Positions 50,908 to 63,660 of a stretch of DNA of 64,000 bases are shown in pieces (within the stretch, counting starts at the first letter, position 1; the number at the start of each line of letters is the position of its first letter). Both the position numbers and the translations under genes were made by a program. Source of the DNA: Taudactylus pleione (taxonomy: Eukaryota; Chordata; Amphibia; Anura; Myobatrachidae); assembly GCA_031769625.1 (NCBI GenBank), contig JAUIMM010002021.1, positions 682,001 to 746,000 on the forward strand, read 5' to 3'. The notes beneath the pieces were generated by a model. The model saw only the letters and a program-made list of their open reading frames with translations, was not told where the DNA came from and made no database searches.

Positions 50908-53900
50908 AAGAGAAAACAGCAAATCCAAGTTTTAGGCCAAAATGCATTGAAAGCAATGGAAATAACAAAAGCGCATACTTTGTGATATCTCCTCTTGTAG
51001 CAAACACAGACAGCTCAAAATTTCACTGGATGTGTTGAAGACCAAGACCCACAAATGTGATGTGAAATGGTTTTTCTCCCATGTTGCGTTTAAGAGAAAA
51101 CAGCAAATGCACGTTTTAGGCCAAAATGCATTGAAAGCAATGAAAACAACAAAAGCGCATACTTTGTGATATCTCCTCTTGTAGCAAACACGGACAGCTC
51201 AAAATTTCACTGGATGTGTTGAAGACCAAGACCCACAAATGTGATGTGAAATGGTTTTTCTCCCATGTTGCATTTAAGAGAAAACAGCAAATGCACGTTT
51301 TAGGCCAAAATGCATTGAAAGCAATGAAAACAACAAAAGTGCATACTTTGTGATATCTCCTCTTGTAGCAAACACAGACAGCTCAAAATTTCACTGGATG
51401 TGTTGAAGACCAAGACCCACAAATGTGATGTGAAATGGTTTTTCTCCCATGTTGCGTTTAAGAGAAAACAGCAAATGCACGTTTTAGGCCAAAATGCTTT
51501 GAAAGCAATGGAAACAAGAAAAGCGCATACTTTGTGATATCTCCTCTTGTAGCAAACACAGACAGCTCAAAATTTCACTGGATGTGTTGAAGACCAAGAC
51601 CCACAAATGTGATGTGAAATGGTTTTTCTCCCATGTTGCGTTTAAGAGAAAACAGCAAATGCACGTTTTAGGCCAAAATGCATTGAAAGCAATGAAAACA
51701 ACAAAAGCGCATACTTTGTGATATCTCCTCTTGTAGCAAACACAGACAGCTCAAAATTTCACTGGATGTGTTGAAGACCAAGACCCACAAATGTGATGTG
51801 AAATGGTTTTTCTCCCATGTTGCATTTAAGAGAAAACAGCAAATGCAAGTTTTAGGCCAAAATGCATTGAAAGAAATGGAAATAACAAAAGCGCATACTT
51901 TGTGATATTTCCTCTTGTAGCAAACACAGACAGCTCAAAATTTCACTGGATGTGTTGAAGACCAAGACCCACAAATGTGATGTGAAATGGTTTTTCTCCC
52001 ATGTTGCGTTTAAGAGAAAACAGCAAATGCACGTTTTAGACCAAAATGCATTGAAAGCAATGAAAACAACAAAAGCGCATACTTTGTGATATCTCCTCTT
52101 GTAGCAAACACAGACAGCTCAAAATTTCACTGGATGTGTTGAAGACCAAGACCCACAAATGTGATGTGAAATGGTTTTTCTCCCATGTTGCGTTTAAGAG
52201 AAAACAGCAAATGCACGTTTTAGGCCAAAATGCATTGAAAGCAATGAAAACAACAAAAGTGCATACTTTGTGATATCTCCTCTTGTAGCAAACACAGACA
52301 GCTCAAAATTTCACTGGATGTGTTGAAGACCAAGACCCACAAATGTGATGTGAAATGGTTTTTCTCCCATGTTGCACTTAAGAGAAAACAGCAAATGCAC
52401 GTTTTAGGCCAAAATGCTTTGAAAGCAATGGAAACAAGAAAAGCGCAAACTTTGTGATATCTCCTCTTGTAGCAAACACAGACAGCTCAAAATTTCACTG
52501 GATGTGTTGAAGACCAAAACCCACAAATGTGATGTGAAATGGTTTTTCTCCCATGTCGCGTTTAAGAGAAAACAGCAAATGCAAGTTTTAGGCCAAAATA
52601 CATTGAAAGCAATGGAAATAACAAAAGCGCATACTTTGTGATATCTCCTCTTGTAGCAAACACAGACAGCTCAAAATTTCACTGGATGTGTTGAAGACCA
52701 AGACCCACAAATGTGACGTGAAATGGTTTTTCTCCCATGTTGCGTTTAAGAGAAAACAGCAAATGCTCGTTTTATGCCAAAATGCATTGAAAGCAATGAA
52801 AACAACAAAAGCGCATACTTTGTGATATCTCCTCTTGTAGCAAACACAGACAGCTCAAAATTTCACTGGATGTGTTGAAGACCAAGACCCACAAATGTGA
52901 TGTGAAATGGTTTTTCTCCCATGTTGCGTTTAAGAGAAAACAGCAAATGCACGTTTTAGGCCAAAATGCATTGAAAGCAATGGAAACAACAAAAGCGCAT
53001 ACTTTGTGTTATCTCCTCTTGTAGCAAACACAGACAGCTCAAAATTTCACTGGATGTGTTGAAGACCAAGACCCACAAATGTGATGTGAAATGGTTTTTC
53101 TCCCATGTTGCGTTTAAGAGAAAACAGCAAATGCACGTTTTAGGCCAAAATGCTTTGAAAGCAATGGAAACAAGAAAAGCGCATACTTTGTGATATCTCC
53201 TCTTGTAGCAAACACAGACAGCTCAAAATTTCACTGGATGTGTTGAAGACCAAGACCCACAAATGTGATGTGAAATGGTTTTTCTCCCATGTTGCGTTTA
53301 AGAGAAAACAGCAAATGCACGTTTTAGGCCAAAATGCATTGAAAGCAATGAAAACAACAAAAGCGCATACTTTGTGATATCTCCTCTTGTAGCAAACACA
53401 GACAGCTCAAAATTTCACTGGATGTGTTGAAGACCAAGACCCACAAATGTGATGTGAAATGGTTTTTCTCCCATGTTGCATTTAAGAGAAAACAGCAAAT
53501 GCAAGTTTTAGGCCAAAATGCATTGAAAGAAATGGAAATAACAAAAGCGCATACTTTGTGATATCTCCTCTTGTAGCAAACACAGACAGCTCAAAATTTC
53601 ACTGGATGTGTTGAAGACCAAGACCCACAAATGTGATGTGAAATGGTTTTTCTCCCATGTTGCGTTTAAGAGAAAACAGCAAATGCACGTTTTAGGCCAA
53701 AATGCATTGAAAGCAATGAAAACAACAAAAGCGCATACTTTGTGATATCTCCTCTTGTAGCAAACACAGACAGCTCAAAATTTCACTGGATGTGTTGAAG
53801 ACCAAGACCCACAAATGTGATGTGAAATGGTTTTTCTCCCATGTTGCGTTTAAGAGAAAACAGCAAATGCACGTTTTAGGCCAAAATGCATTGAAAGCAA

Positions 53901-54420
53901 TGAAAACAACAAAAGTGCATACTTTGTGATATCTCCTCTTGTAGCAAACACAGACAGCTCAAAATTTCACTGGATGTGTTGAAGACCAAGACCCACAAAT
54001 GTGATGTGAAATGGTTTTTCTCCCATGTTGCGTTTAAGAGAAAACAGCAAATGCACGTTTTAGGCCAAAATGCTTTGAAAGCAATGGAAACAAGAAAAGC
54101 GCAAACTTTGTGATATCTCCTCTTGTAGCAAACACAGACAGCTCAAAATTTCACTGGATGTGTTGAAGACCAAAACCCACAAATGTGATGTGAAATGGTT
54201 TTTCTCCCATGTCGCGTTTAAGAGAAAACAGCAAATGCAAGTTTTAGGCCAAAATACATTGAAAGCAATGGAAATAACAAAAGCGCATACTTTGTGATAT
54301 CTCCTCTTGTAGCAAACACAGACAGCTCAAAATTTCACTGGATGTGTTGAAGACCAAGACCCACAAATGTGACGTGAAATGGTTTTTCTCCCATGTTGCG
54401 TTTAAGAGAAAACAGCAAAT
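50905..54420 (-). repeat. HOR block, first copy (offset 4600 then 4416)
   Basis: Paired with 55505-58836. The marker cacggacagc is at 51191 and 55791 (offset 4600, 25 monomers). The marker catgtcgcg is at 52557 and 56973 (offset 4416, 24 monomers). Other shared markers are aaagaaatgg (51872/56288), ttagaccaaa, gcgcaaacttt and gtgacgtgaaat. The one-monomer change of offset lies between 51.65 and 51.87 kb. Private variants are gatatttcc near 51905 and gcacttaag near 52376. Confidence 0.87.
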
Positions 54421-55504
54421 GCACGTTTTAGGCCAAAATGCATTGAAAGCAATGAAAACAACAAAAGCGCATACTTTGTGATATCTCCTCTTGTAGCAAA
54501 CACAGACAGCTCAAAATTTCACTGGATGTGTTGAAGACCAAGACCCACAAATGTGATGTGAAATGGTTTTTCTCCCATGTTGCGTTTAAGAGAAAACAGC
54601 AAATGCAAGTTTTAGGCCAAAATGCATTGAAAGCAATGAAAACAACAAAAGTGCATACTTTGTGATATCTCCTCTTGTAGCAAACACAGACAGCTCAAAA
54701 TATCACTGGATGTGTTGAAGACCAAGACCCACAAATGTGATGTGAAATGGTTTTTCTCCCATGTTGCGTTTAAGAGAAAACAGCAAATGCACGTTTTAGG
54801 CCAAAATGCTTTGAAAGCAATGGAAACAAGAAAAGCGCATACTTTGTGATATCTCCTCTTGTAGCAAACACAGACAGCTCAAAATTTCACTGGATGTGTT
54901 TAAGACCAAGACCCACAAATGTGATGTGAAATGGTTTTTCTCCCATGTTGCGTTTAAGAGAAAACAGCAAATGCACGTTTTAGGCCAAAATGCATTGAAA
55001 GCAATGAAAACAACAAAAGCGCATACTTTGTGATATCTCCTCTTGTAGCAAACACAGACAGCTCAAAATTTCACTGGATGTGTTGAAGACCAAGACCCAC
55101 AAATGTGATGTGAAATGGTTTTTCTCCAAAGTTGCGTTTAAGAGAAAACAGCAAATGCACGTTTTAGGCCAAAATGCTTTGAAAGCAATGGAAACAACAA
55201 AAGCGCATACTTTGTGATATCTCCTCTTGTAGCAAACACAGACAGCTCAAAATTTCACTGGATGTGTTGAAGACCAAGACCCACAAATGTGATGTGAAAT
55301 GGTTTTTCTCCCATGTTGCGTTTAAGAGAAAACAGCAAATGCACGTTTTAGGCCAAAATGCATTGAAAGCAATGAAAACAACAAAAGCGCATACTTTGTG
55401 ATATCTCCTCTTGTAGCAAACACAGACAGCTCAAAATTTCACTGGATGTGTTGAAGACCAAGACCCACAAATGTGATGTGAAATGGTTTTTCTCCCATGT
55501 TGCA

Positions 55505-58500
55505 TTTAAGAGAAAACAGCAAATGCAAGTTTTAGGCCAAAATGCATTGAAAGCAATGGAAATAACAAAAGCGCATACTTTGTGATATCTCCTCTTGTAG
55601 CAAACACAGACAGCTCAAAATTTCACTGGATGTGTTGAAGACCAAGACCCACAAATGTGATGTGAAATGGTTTTTCTCCCATGTTGCGTTTAAGAGAAAA
55701 CAGCAAATGCACGTTTTAGGCCAAAATGCATTGAAAGCAATGAAAACAACAAAAGCGCATACTTTGTGATATCTCCTCTTGTAGCAAACACGGACAGCTC
55801 AAAATTTCACTGGATGTGTTGAAGACCAAGACCCACAAATGTGATGTGAAATGGTTTTTCTCCCATGTTGCATTTAAGAGAAAACAGCAAATGCACGTTT
55901 TAGGCCAAAATGCATTGAAAGCAATGAAAACAACAAAAGTGCATACTTTGTGATATCTCCTCTTGTAGCAAACACAGACAGCTCAAAATTTCACTGGATG
56001 TGTTGAAGACCAAGACCCACAAATGTGATGTGAAATGGTTTTTCTCCCATGTTGCGTTTAAGAGAAAACAGCAAATGCACGTTTTAGGCCAAAATGCTTT
56101 GAAAGCAATGGAAACAAGAAAAGCGCATACTTTGTGATATCTCCTCTTGTAGCAAACACAGACAGCTCAAAATTTCACTGGATGTGTTGAAGACCAAGAC
56201 CCACAAATGTGATGTGAAATGGTTTTTCTCCCATGTTGCGTTTAAGAGAAAACAGCAAATGCACGTTTTAGGCCAAAATGCATTGAAAGAAATGGAAATA
56301 ACAAAAGCGCATACTTTGTGATATCTCCTCTTGTAGCAAACACAGACAGCTCAAAATTTCACTGGATGTGTTGAAGACCAAGACCCACAAATGTGATGTG
56401 AAATGGTTTTTCTCCCATGTTGCGTTTAAGAGAAAACAGCAAATGCACGTTTTAGACCAAAATGCATTGAAAGCAATGAAAACAACAAAAGCGCATACTT
56501 TGTGATATCTCCTCTTGTAGCAAACACAGACAGCTCAAAATTTCACTGGATGTGTTGAAGACCAAGACCCACAAATGTGATGTGAAATGGTTTTTCTCCC
56601 ATGTTGCGTTTAAGAGAAAACAGCAAATGCACGTTTTAGGCCAAAATGCATTGAAAGCAATGAAAACAACAAAAGTGCATACTTTGTGATATCTCCTCTT
56701 GTAGCAAACACAGACAGCTCAAAATTTCACTGGATGTGTTGAAGACCAAGACCCACAAATGTGATGTGAAATGGTTTTTCTCCCATGTTGCGCTTAAGAG
56801 AAAACAGCAAATGCACGTTTTAGGCCAAAATGCTTTGAAAGCAATGGAAACAAGAAAAGCGCAAACTTTGTGATATCTCCTCTTGTAGCAAACACAGACA
56901 GCTCAAAATTTCACTGGATGTGTTGAAGACCAAAACCCACAAATGTGATGTGAAATGGTTTTTCTCCCATGTCGCGTTTAAGAGAAAACAGCAAATGCAA
57001 GTTTTAGGCCAAAATACATTGAAAGCAATGGAAATAACAAAAGCGCATACTTTGTGATATCTCCTCTTGTAGCAAACACAGACAGCTCAAAATTTCACTG
57101 GATGTGTTGAAGACCAAGACCCACAAATGTGACGTGAAATGGTTTTTCTCCCATGTTGCGTTTAAGAGAAAACAGCAAATGCTCGTTTTATGCCAAAATG
57201 CATTGAAAGCAATGAAAACAACAAAAGCGCATACTTTGTGATATCTCCTCTTGTAGCAAACACAGACAGCTCAAAATTTCACTGGATGTGTTGAAGACCA
57301 AGACCCACAAATGTGATGTGAAATGGTTTTTCTCCCATGTTGCGTTTAAGAGAAAACAGCAAATGCACGTTTTAGGCCAAAATGCATTGAAAGCAATGGA
57401 AACAACAAAAGCGCATACTTTGTGTTATCTCCTCTTGTAGCAAACACAGACAGCTCAAAATTTCACTGGATGTGTTGAAGACCAAGACCCACAAATGTGA
57501 TGTGAAATGGTTTTTCTCCCATGTTGCGTTTAAGAGAAAACAGCAAATGCACGTTTTAGGCCAAAATGCTTTGAAAGCAATGGAAACAAGAAAAGCGCAT
57601 ACTTTGTGATATCTCCTCTTGTAGCAAACACAGACAGCTCAAAATTTCACTGGATGTGTTGAAGACCAAGACCCACAAATGTGATGTGAAATGGTTTTTC
57701 TCCCATGTTGCGTTTAAGAGAAAACAGCAAATGCACGTTTTAGGCCAAAATGCATTGAAAGCAATGAAAACAACAAAAGCGCATACTTTGTGATATCTCC
57801 TCTTGTAGCAAACACAGACAGCTCAAAATTTCACTGGATGTGTTGAAGACCAAGACCCACAAATGTGATGTGAAATGGTTTTTCTCCCATGTTGCATTTA
57901 AGAGAAAACAGCAAATGCAAGTTTTAGGCCAAAATGCATTGAAAGAAATGGAAATAACAAAAGCGCATACTTTGTGATATCTCCTCTTGTAGCAAACACA
58001 GACAGCTCAAAATTTCACTGGATGTGTTGAAGACCAAGACCCACAAATGTGATGTGAAATGGTTTTTCTCCCATGTTGCGTTTAAGAGAAAACAGCAAAT
58101 GCACGTTTTAGGCCAAAATGCATTGAAAGCAATGAAAACAACAAAAGCGCATACTTTGTGATATCTCCTCTTGTAGCAAACACAGACAGCTCAAAATTTC
58201 ACTGGATGTGTTGAAGACCAAGACCCACAAATGTGATGTGAAATGGTTTTTCTCCCATGTTGCGTTTAAGAGAAAACAGCAAATGCACGTTTTAGGCCAA
58301 AATGCATTGAAAGCAATGAAAACAACAAAAGTGCATACTTTGTGATATCTCCTCTTGTAGCAAACACAGACAGCTCAAAATTTCACTGGATGTGTTGAAG
58401 ACCAAGACCCACAAATGTGATGTGAAATGGTTTTTCTCCCATGTTGCGTTTAAGAGAAAACAGCAAATGCACGTTTTAGGCCAAAATGCTTTGAAAGCAA

Positions 58501-58836
58501 TGGAAACAAGAAAAGCGCAAACTTTGTGATATCTCCTCTTGTAGCAAACACAGACAGCTCAAAATTTCACTGGATGTGTTGAAGACCAAAACCCACAAAT
58601 GTGATGTGAAATGGTTTTTCTCCCATGTCGCGTTTAAGAGAAAACAGCAAATGCAAGTTTTAGGCCAAAATACATTGAAAGCAATGGAAATAACAAAAGC
58701 GCATACTTTGTGATATCTCCTCTTGTAGCAAACACAGACAGCTCAAAATTTCACTGGATGTGTTGAAGACCAAGACCCACAAATGTGACGTGAAATGGTT
58801 TTTCTCCCATGTTGCGTTTAAGAGAAAACAGCAAAT
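55505..58836 (-). repeat. HOR block, second copy, with hybrid monomer
   Basis: Second copy of 50905-54420, one monomer shorter. At about 56235-56300 a monomer has the b-class left part (gcgtttaag, aaatgcacg) joined to the a-class right part (aaagaaatgg, aaataac). The first copy has these as two separate successive monomers. Its catgtcgcg-to-catgtcgcg segment (56973-58629) has the same nine-monomer order as 52557-54213. Confidence 0.87.
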
Positions 58837-59732
58837 GCTCGTTTTATGCCAAAATGCATTGAAAGCAATGAAAACAACAAAAGCGCATACTTTGTGATAT
58901 CTCCTCTTGTAGCAAACACAGACAGCTCAAAATTTCACTGGATGTGTTGAAGACCAAGACCCACAAATGTGATGTGAAATGGTTTTTCTCCCATGTTGCG
59001 TTTAAGAGAAAACAGCAAATGCACGTTTTAGGCCAAAATGCATTGAAAGCAATGGAAACAACAAAAGTGCATACTTTGTGTTATCTCCTCTTGTAGCAAA
59101 CACAGACAGCTCAAAATTTCACTGGATGTGTTGAAGACCAAGACCCACAAATGTGATGTGAAATGGTTTTTCTCCCATGTTGCGTTTAAGAGAAAACAGC
59201 AAATGCACGTTTTAGGCCAAAATGCATTGAAAGCAATGAAAACAACAAAAGCGCATACTTTGTGATATCTCCTCTTGTAGCAAACACAGACAGCTCAAAA
59301 TTTCACTGGATGTGTTGAAGACCAAGACCCACAAATGTGATGTGAAATGGTTTTTCTCCCATGTTGCGTTTAAGAGAAAACAGCAAATGCACGTTTTAGG
59401 CCAAAATGCATTGAAAGCAATGAAAACAACAAAAGTGCATACTTTGTGATATCTCCTCTTGTAGCAAACACAGACAGCTCAAAATTTCACTGGATGTGTT
59501 GAAGACCAAGACCCACAAATGTGATGTGAAATGGTTTTTCTCCCATGTTGCGTTTAAGAGAAAACAGCAAATGCACGTTTTAGGCCAAAATGCTTTGAAA
59601 GCAATGGAAACAAGAAAAGCGCAAACTTTGTGATATCTCCTCTTGTAGCAAACACAGACAGCTCAAAATTTCACTGGATGTGTTGAAGACCAAAACCCAC
59701 AAATGTGATGTGAAATGGTTTTTCTCCCATGT
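58629..59732 (-). repeat. Six-monomer derivative of the nine-monomer subunit
   Basis: Bounded by catgtcgcg at 58629 and 59733 (1104 bp, exactly 6 x 184). Its order is h, g, e, b, d, c with gcgcaaac. The neighbouring unit 56973-58629 is h, g, e, c, b, a, b, d, c. The three-monomer stretch c, b, a is missing, as an internal unequal exchange would produce. The e monomer here carries aaagtgc near 59065, not seen in the other e copies. Confidence 0.82.
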
Positions 59733-60659
59733 CGCGTTTAAGAGAAAACAGCAAATGCAAGTTTTAGGCCAAAATACATTGAAAGCAATGGAAATAACAA
59801 AAGCGCATACTTTGTGATATCTCCTCTTGTAGCAAACACAGACAGCTCAAAATTTCACTGGATGTGTTGAAGACCAAGACCCACAAATGTGACGTGAAAT
59901 GGTTTTTCTCCCATGTTGCGTTTAAGAGAAAACAGCAAATGCTCGTTTTATGCCAAAATGCATTGAAAGCAATGAAAACAACAAAAGCGCATACTTTGTG
60001 ATATCTCCTCTTGTAGCAAACACAGACAGCTCAAAATTTCACTGGATGTGTTGAAGACCAAGACCCACAAATGTGATGTGAAATGGTTTTTCTCCCATGT
60101 TGCGTTTAAGAGAAAACAGCAAATGCACGTTTTAGGCCAAAATGCATTGAAAGCAATGGAAACAACAAAAGCGCATACTTTGTGTTATCTCCTCTTGTAG
60201 CAAACACAGACAGCTCAAAATTTCACTGGATGTGTTGAAGACCAAAACCCACAAATCTGATGTGAAATGGTTTTTCTCCCATGTTGCATTTAAGAGAAAA
60301 CAGCAAATGCAAGTTTTAGGCCAAAATGCATTGAAAGCAATGAAAACAACAAAAGCGCATACTTTGTGATATCTCCTCTTGTAGCAAACACAGACAGCTC
60401 AAAATTTCACTGGATGTGTTGAAGACCAAGACCCACAAATGTGATGTGAAATGGTTTTTCTCCCATGTTGCGTTTAAGAGAAAACAGCAAATGCAAGTTT
60501 TAGGCCAAAATACATTGAAAGCAATGGAAATAACAAAAGCGCATACTTTGTGATATCTCCTCTTGTAGCAAACACAGACAGCTCAAAATTTCACTGGATG
60601 TGTTGAAGACCAAGACCCACAAATGTGATGTGAAATGGTTTTTCTCCCATGTTGCGTTT

Positions 60660-63600
60660 AAGAGAAAACAGCAAATGCAAGTTTTAGGCCAAAATACATT
60701 GAAAGCAATGGAAATAACAAAAGCGCATACTTTGTGATATCTCCTCTAGTAGCAAACACAGACAGCTCAAAATTTCACTGGATGTGTTGAAGACCAAAAC
60801 CCACAAATGTGATGTGAAATGGTTTTTCTCCCATGTTGCGTTTAAGAGAAAACAGCAAATGCACGTTTGAGGCCAAAATGCTTTGAAAGCAATGGAAACA
60901 ACAAAAGCGCATACTTTGTGATATCTCCTCTTGTAGCAAACACAGACAGCTCAAAATTTCACTGGATGTGTTGAAGACCAAAACCCACAAATGTGATGTG
61001 AAATGGTTTTTCTCCCATGTTGCGTTTAAGAGAAAACAGCAAATGCACGTTTGAGGCCAAAATGCATTGAAAGCAATGGAAACACAAAAGCGCATACTTT
61101 GTGTTATCTCCTCTTGTAGCAAACACAGACAGCTCAAAATTTCACTGGATGTGTTGAAGACCAAAACCCACAAATGTGATGTGAATTGGTTTTTCTCCCA
61201 TGTTGCGTTTAAGAGAAAACAGCAAATGCATGTTTTAGTCCAAAATACATTGAAAGCAATGGAAATAACAAAAGCGCATACTTTGTGATATCTCCTCTTG
61301 TAGCAAACACAGACAGCTCAAAATTTCACTGGATGTGTTGAAGACCAAGACCCACAAATGTGATGTGAAATGGTTTTTCTCCCATGTTGCGTTTAAGAGA
61401 AAACAGCAAATGCACGTTTTAGGCCAAAATGCATTGAAAGCAATGAAAACAACAAAAGTGCATACTTTGTGATATCTCCTCTTGTAGCAAACACAGACAG
61501 CTCAAAATTTCACTGGATGTGTTGAAGACCAAGACCCACAAATGTGATGTGAAATGGTTTTTCTCCCATGTTGCGTTTAAGAGAAAACAGCAAATGCACG
61601 TTTTAGGCCAAAATGCATTGAAAGCAATGGAAACAACAAAAGCGCATACTTTGTGTTATCTCCTCTTGTAGCAAACACAGACAGCTCAAAATTTCACTGG
61701 ATGTGTTGAAGACCAAAACCCACAAATCTGATGTGAAATGGTTTTTCTCCCATGTTGCATTTAAGAGAAAACAGCAAATGCAAGTTTTAGGCCAAAATGC
61801 ATTGAAAGCAATGGAAATAACAAAAGCGCATACTTTGTGATATCTCCTCTTGTAGCAAACACAGACAGCTCAAAATTTCACTGGATGTGTTGAAGACCAA
61901 GACCCACAAATGTGATGTGAAATGGTTTTTCTCCCATGTTGCGTTTAAGAGAAAACAGCAAATGCACGTTTTAGGCCAAAATGCATTGAAAGCAATGAAA
62001 ACAACAAAAGCGCATACTTTGTGATATCTCCTCTTGTAGCAAACACAGACAGCTCAAAATTTCACTGGATGTGTTGAAGACCAAGACCCACAAATGTGAT
62101 GTGAAATGGTTTTTCTCCCATGTTGCATTTAAGAGAAAACAGCAAATGCATGTATTAGGCCAAAATGCATTGAAAGCAATGGAAATAACAAAAGCGCATA
62201 CTTTGTGATATCTCCTCTTGTAGCAAACACAGACAGCTCAAAATTTCACTGGATGTGTTGAAGACCAAGACCCACAAATGTGATGTGAAATGGTTTTTCT
62301 CCCATGTTGCGTTTAAGAGAAAACAGCAAATGCACGTTTTAGGCCAAAATGCATTGAAAGCAATGAAAACAACAAAAGCGCATACTTTGTGATATCTCCT
62401 CTTGTAGCAAACACAGACAGCTCAAAATTTCACTGGATGTGTTGAAGACCAAGACCCACAAATGTGATGTGAAATGGTTTTTCTCCCATGTTGCGTTTAA
62501 GAGAAAACAGCAATTGCAAGTTTTAGGCCAAAATGCATTGAAAGCAATGAAAACAACAAAAGTGCATACTTTGTGATATCTCCTCTTGTAGCAAACACAG
62601 ACAGCTCAAAATTTCACTGGATGTGTTGAAGACCAAGACCCACAAATGTGATGTGAAATGGTTTTTCTCCCATGTTGCGTTTAAGAGAAAACAGCAAATG
62701 CACGTTTTAGGCCAAAATGCTTTGAAAGCAATGGAAACAAGAAAAGCGCATACTTTGTGATATCTCCTCTTGTAGCAAACACAGACAGCTCAAAATTTCA
62801 CTGGATGTGTTTAAGACCAAGACCCACAAATGTGATGTGAAATGGTTTTTCTCCCATGTTGCGTTTAAGAGAAAACAGCAAATGCACGTTTTAGGCCAAA
62901 ATGCATTGAAAGCAATGAAAACAACAAAAGCGCATACTTTGTGATATCTCCTCTTGTAGCAAACACAGACAGCTCAAAATTTCACTGGATGTGTTGAAGA
63001 CCAAGACCCACAAATGTGATGTGAAATGGTTTTTCTCCCAAGTTGCGTTTAAGAGAAAACAGCAAATGCACGTTTTAGGCCAAAATGCTTTGAAAGCAAT
63101 GGAAACAACAAAAGCGCATACTTTGTGATATCTCCTCTTGTAGCAAACACAGACAGCTCAAAATTTCACTGGATGTGTTGAAGACCAAGACCCACAAATG
63201 TGATGTGAAATGGTTTTTCTCCCATGTTGCGTTTAAGAGAAAACAGCAAATGCACGTTTTAGGCCAAAATGCATTGAAAGCAATGAAAACAACAAAAGCG
63301 CATACTTTGTGATATCTCCTCTTGTAGCAAACACAGACAGCTCAAAATTTCACTGGATGTGTTGAAGACCAAGACCCACAAATGTGATGTGAAATGGTTT
63401 TTCTCCCATGTTGCATTTAAGAGAAAACAGCAAATGCAAGTATTAGGCCAAAATGCATTGAAAGCAATGGAAATAACAAAAGCGCATACTTTGTGATATC
63501 TCCTCTTGTAGCAAACACAGACAGCTCAAAATTTCACTGGATGTGTTGAAGACCAAGACCCACAAATGTGATGTGAAATGGTTTTTCTCCCATGTTGCGT

Positions 63601-63660
63601 TTAAGAGAAAACAGCAAATGCACGTTTTAGGCCAAAATGCATTGAAAGCAATGAAAACAA
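60660..63660 (-). repeat. Right arm of the 3-kb inverted HOR segment
   Basis: Reverse complement of 4700-7700 with the fixed relation p + q = 68358 between 60746 and 63041. It includes the only minus-orientation copy of the ctctagtagc variant (60746), gtgaattgg near 61192, ttttagtccaaa near 61227, aaatgcatg near 62146, gtgtttaag near 62807 and cccaagttg near 63039. Beyond about 63.7 kb the classes stop agreeing, because the left side has the 6-bp-deletion monomer at the paired position. Confidence 0.85.

Noticed and set aside
1493..61288. Open reading frames of 68-132 codons on both strands, many nearly identical
   Set aside because: Each lies wholly inside satellite monomers, overlaps another frame on the opposite strand, starts at arbitrary ATG or GTG positions in the repeat and is ended by the repeat's own stops. 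Similarity among them is repeat identity, not a protein family.
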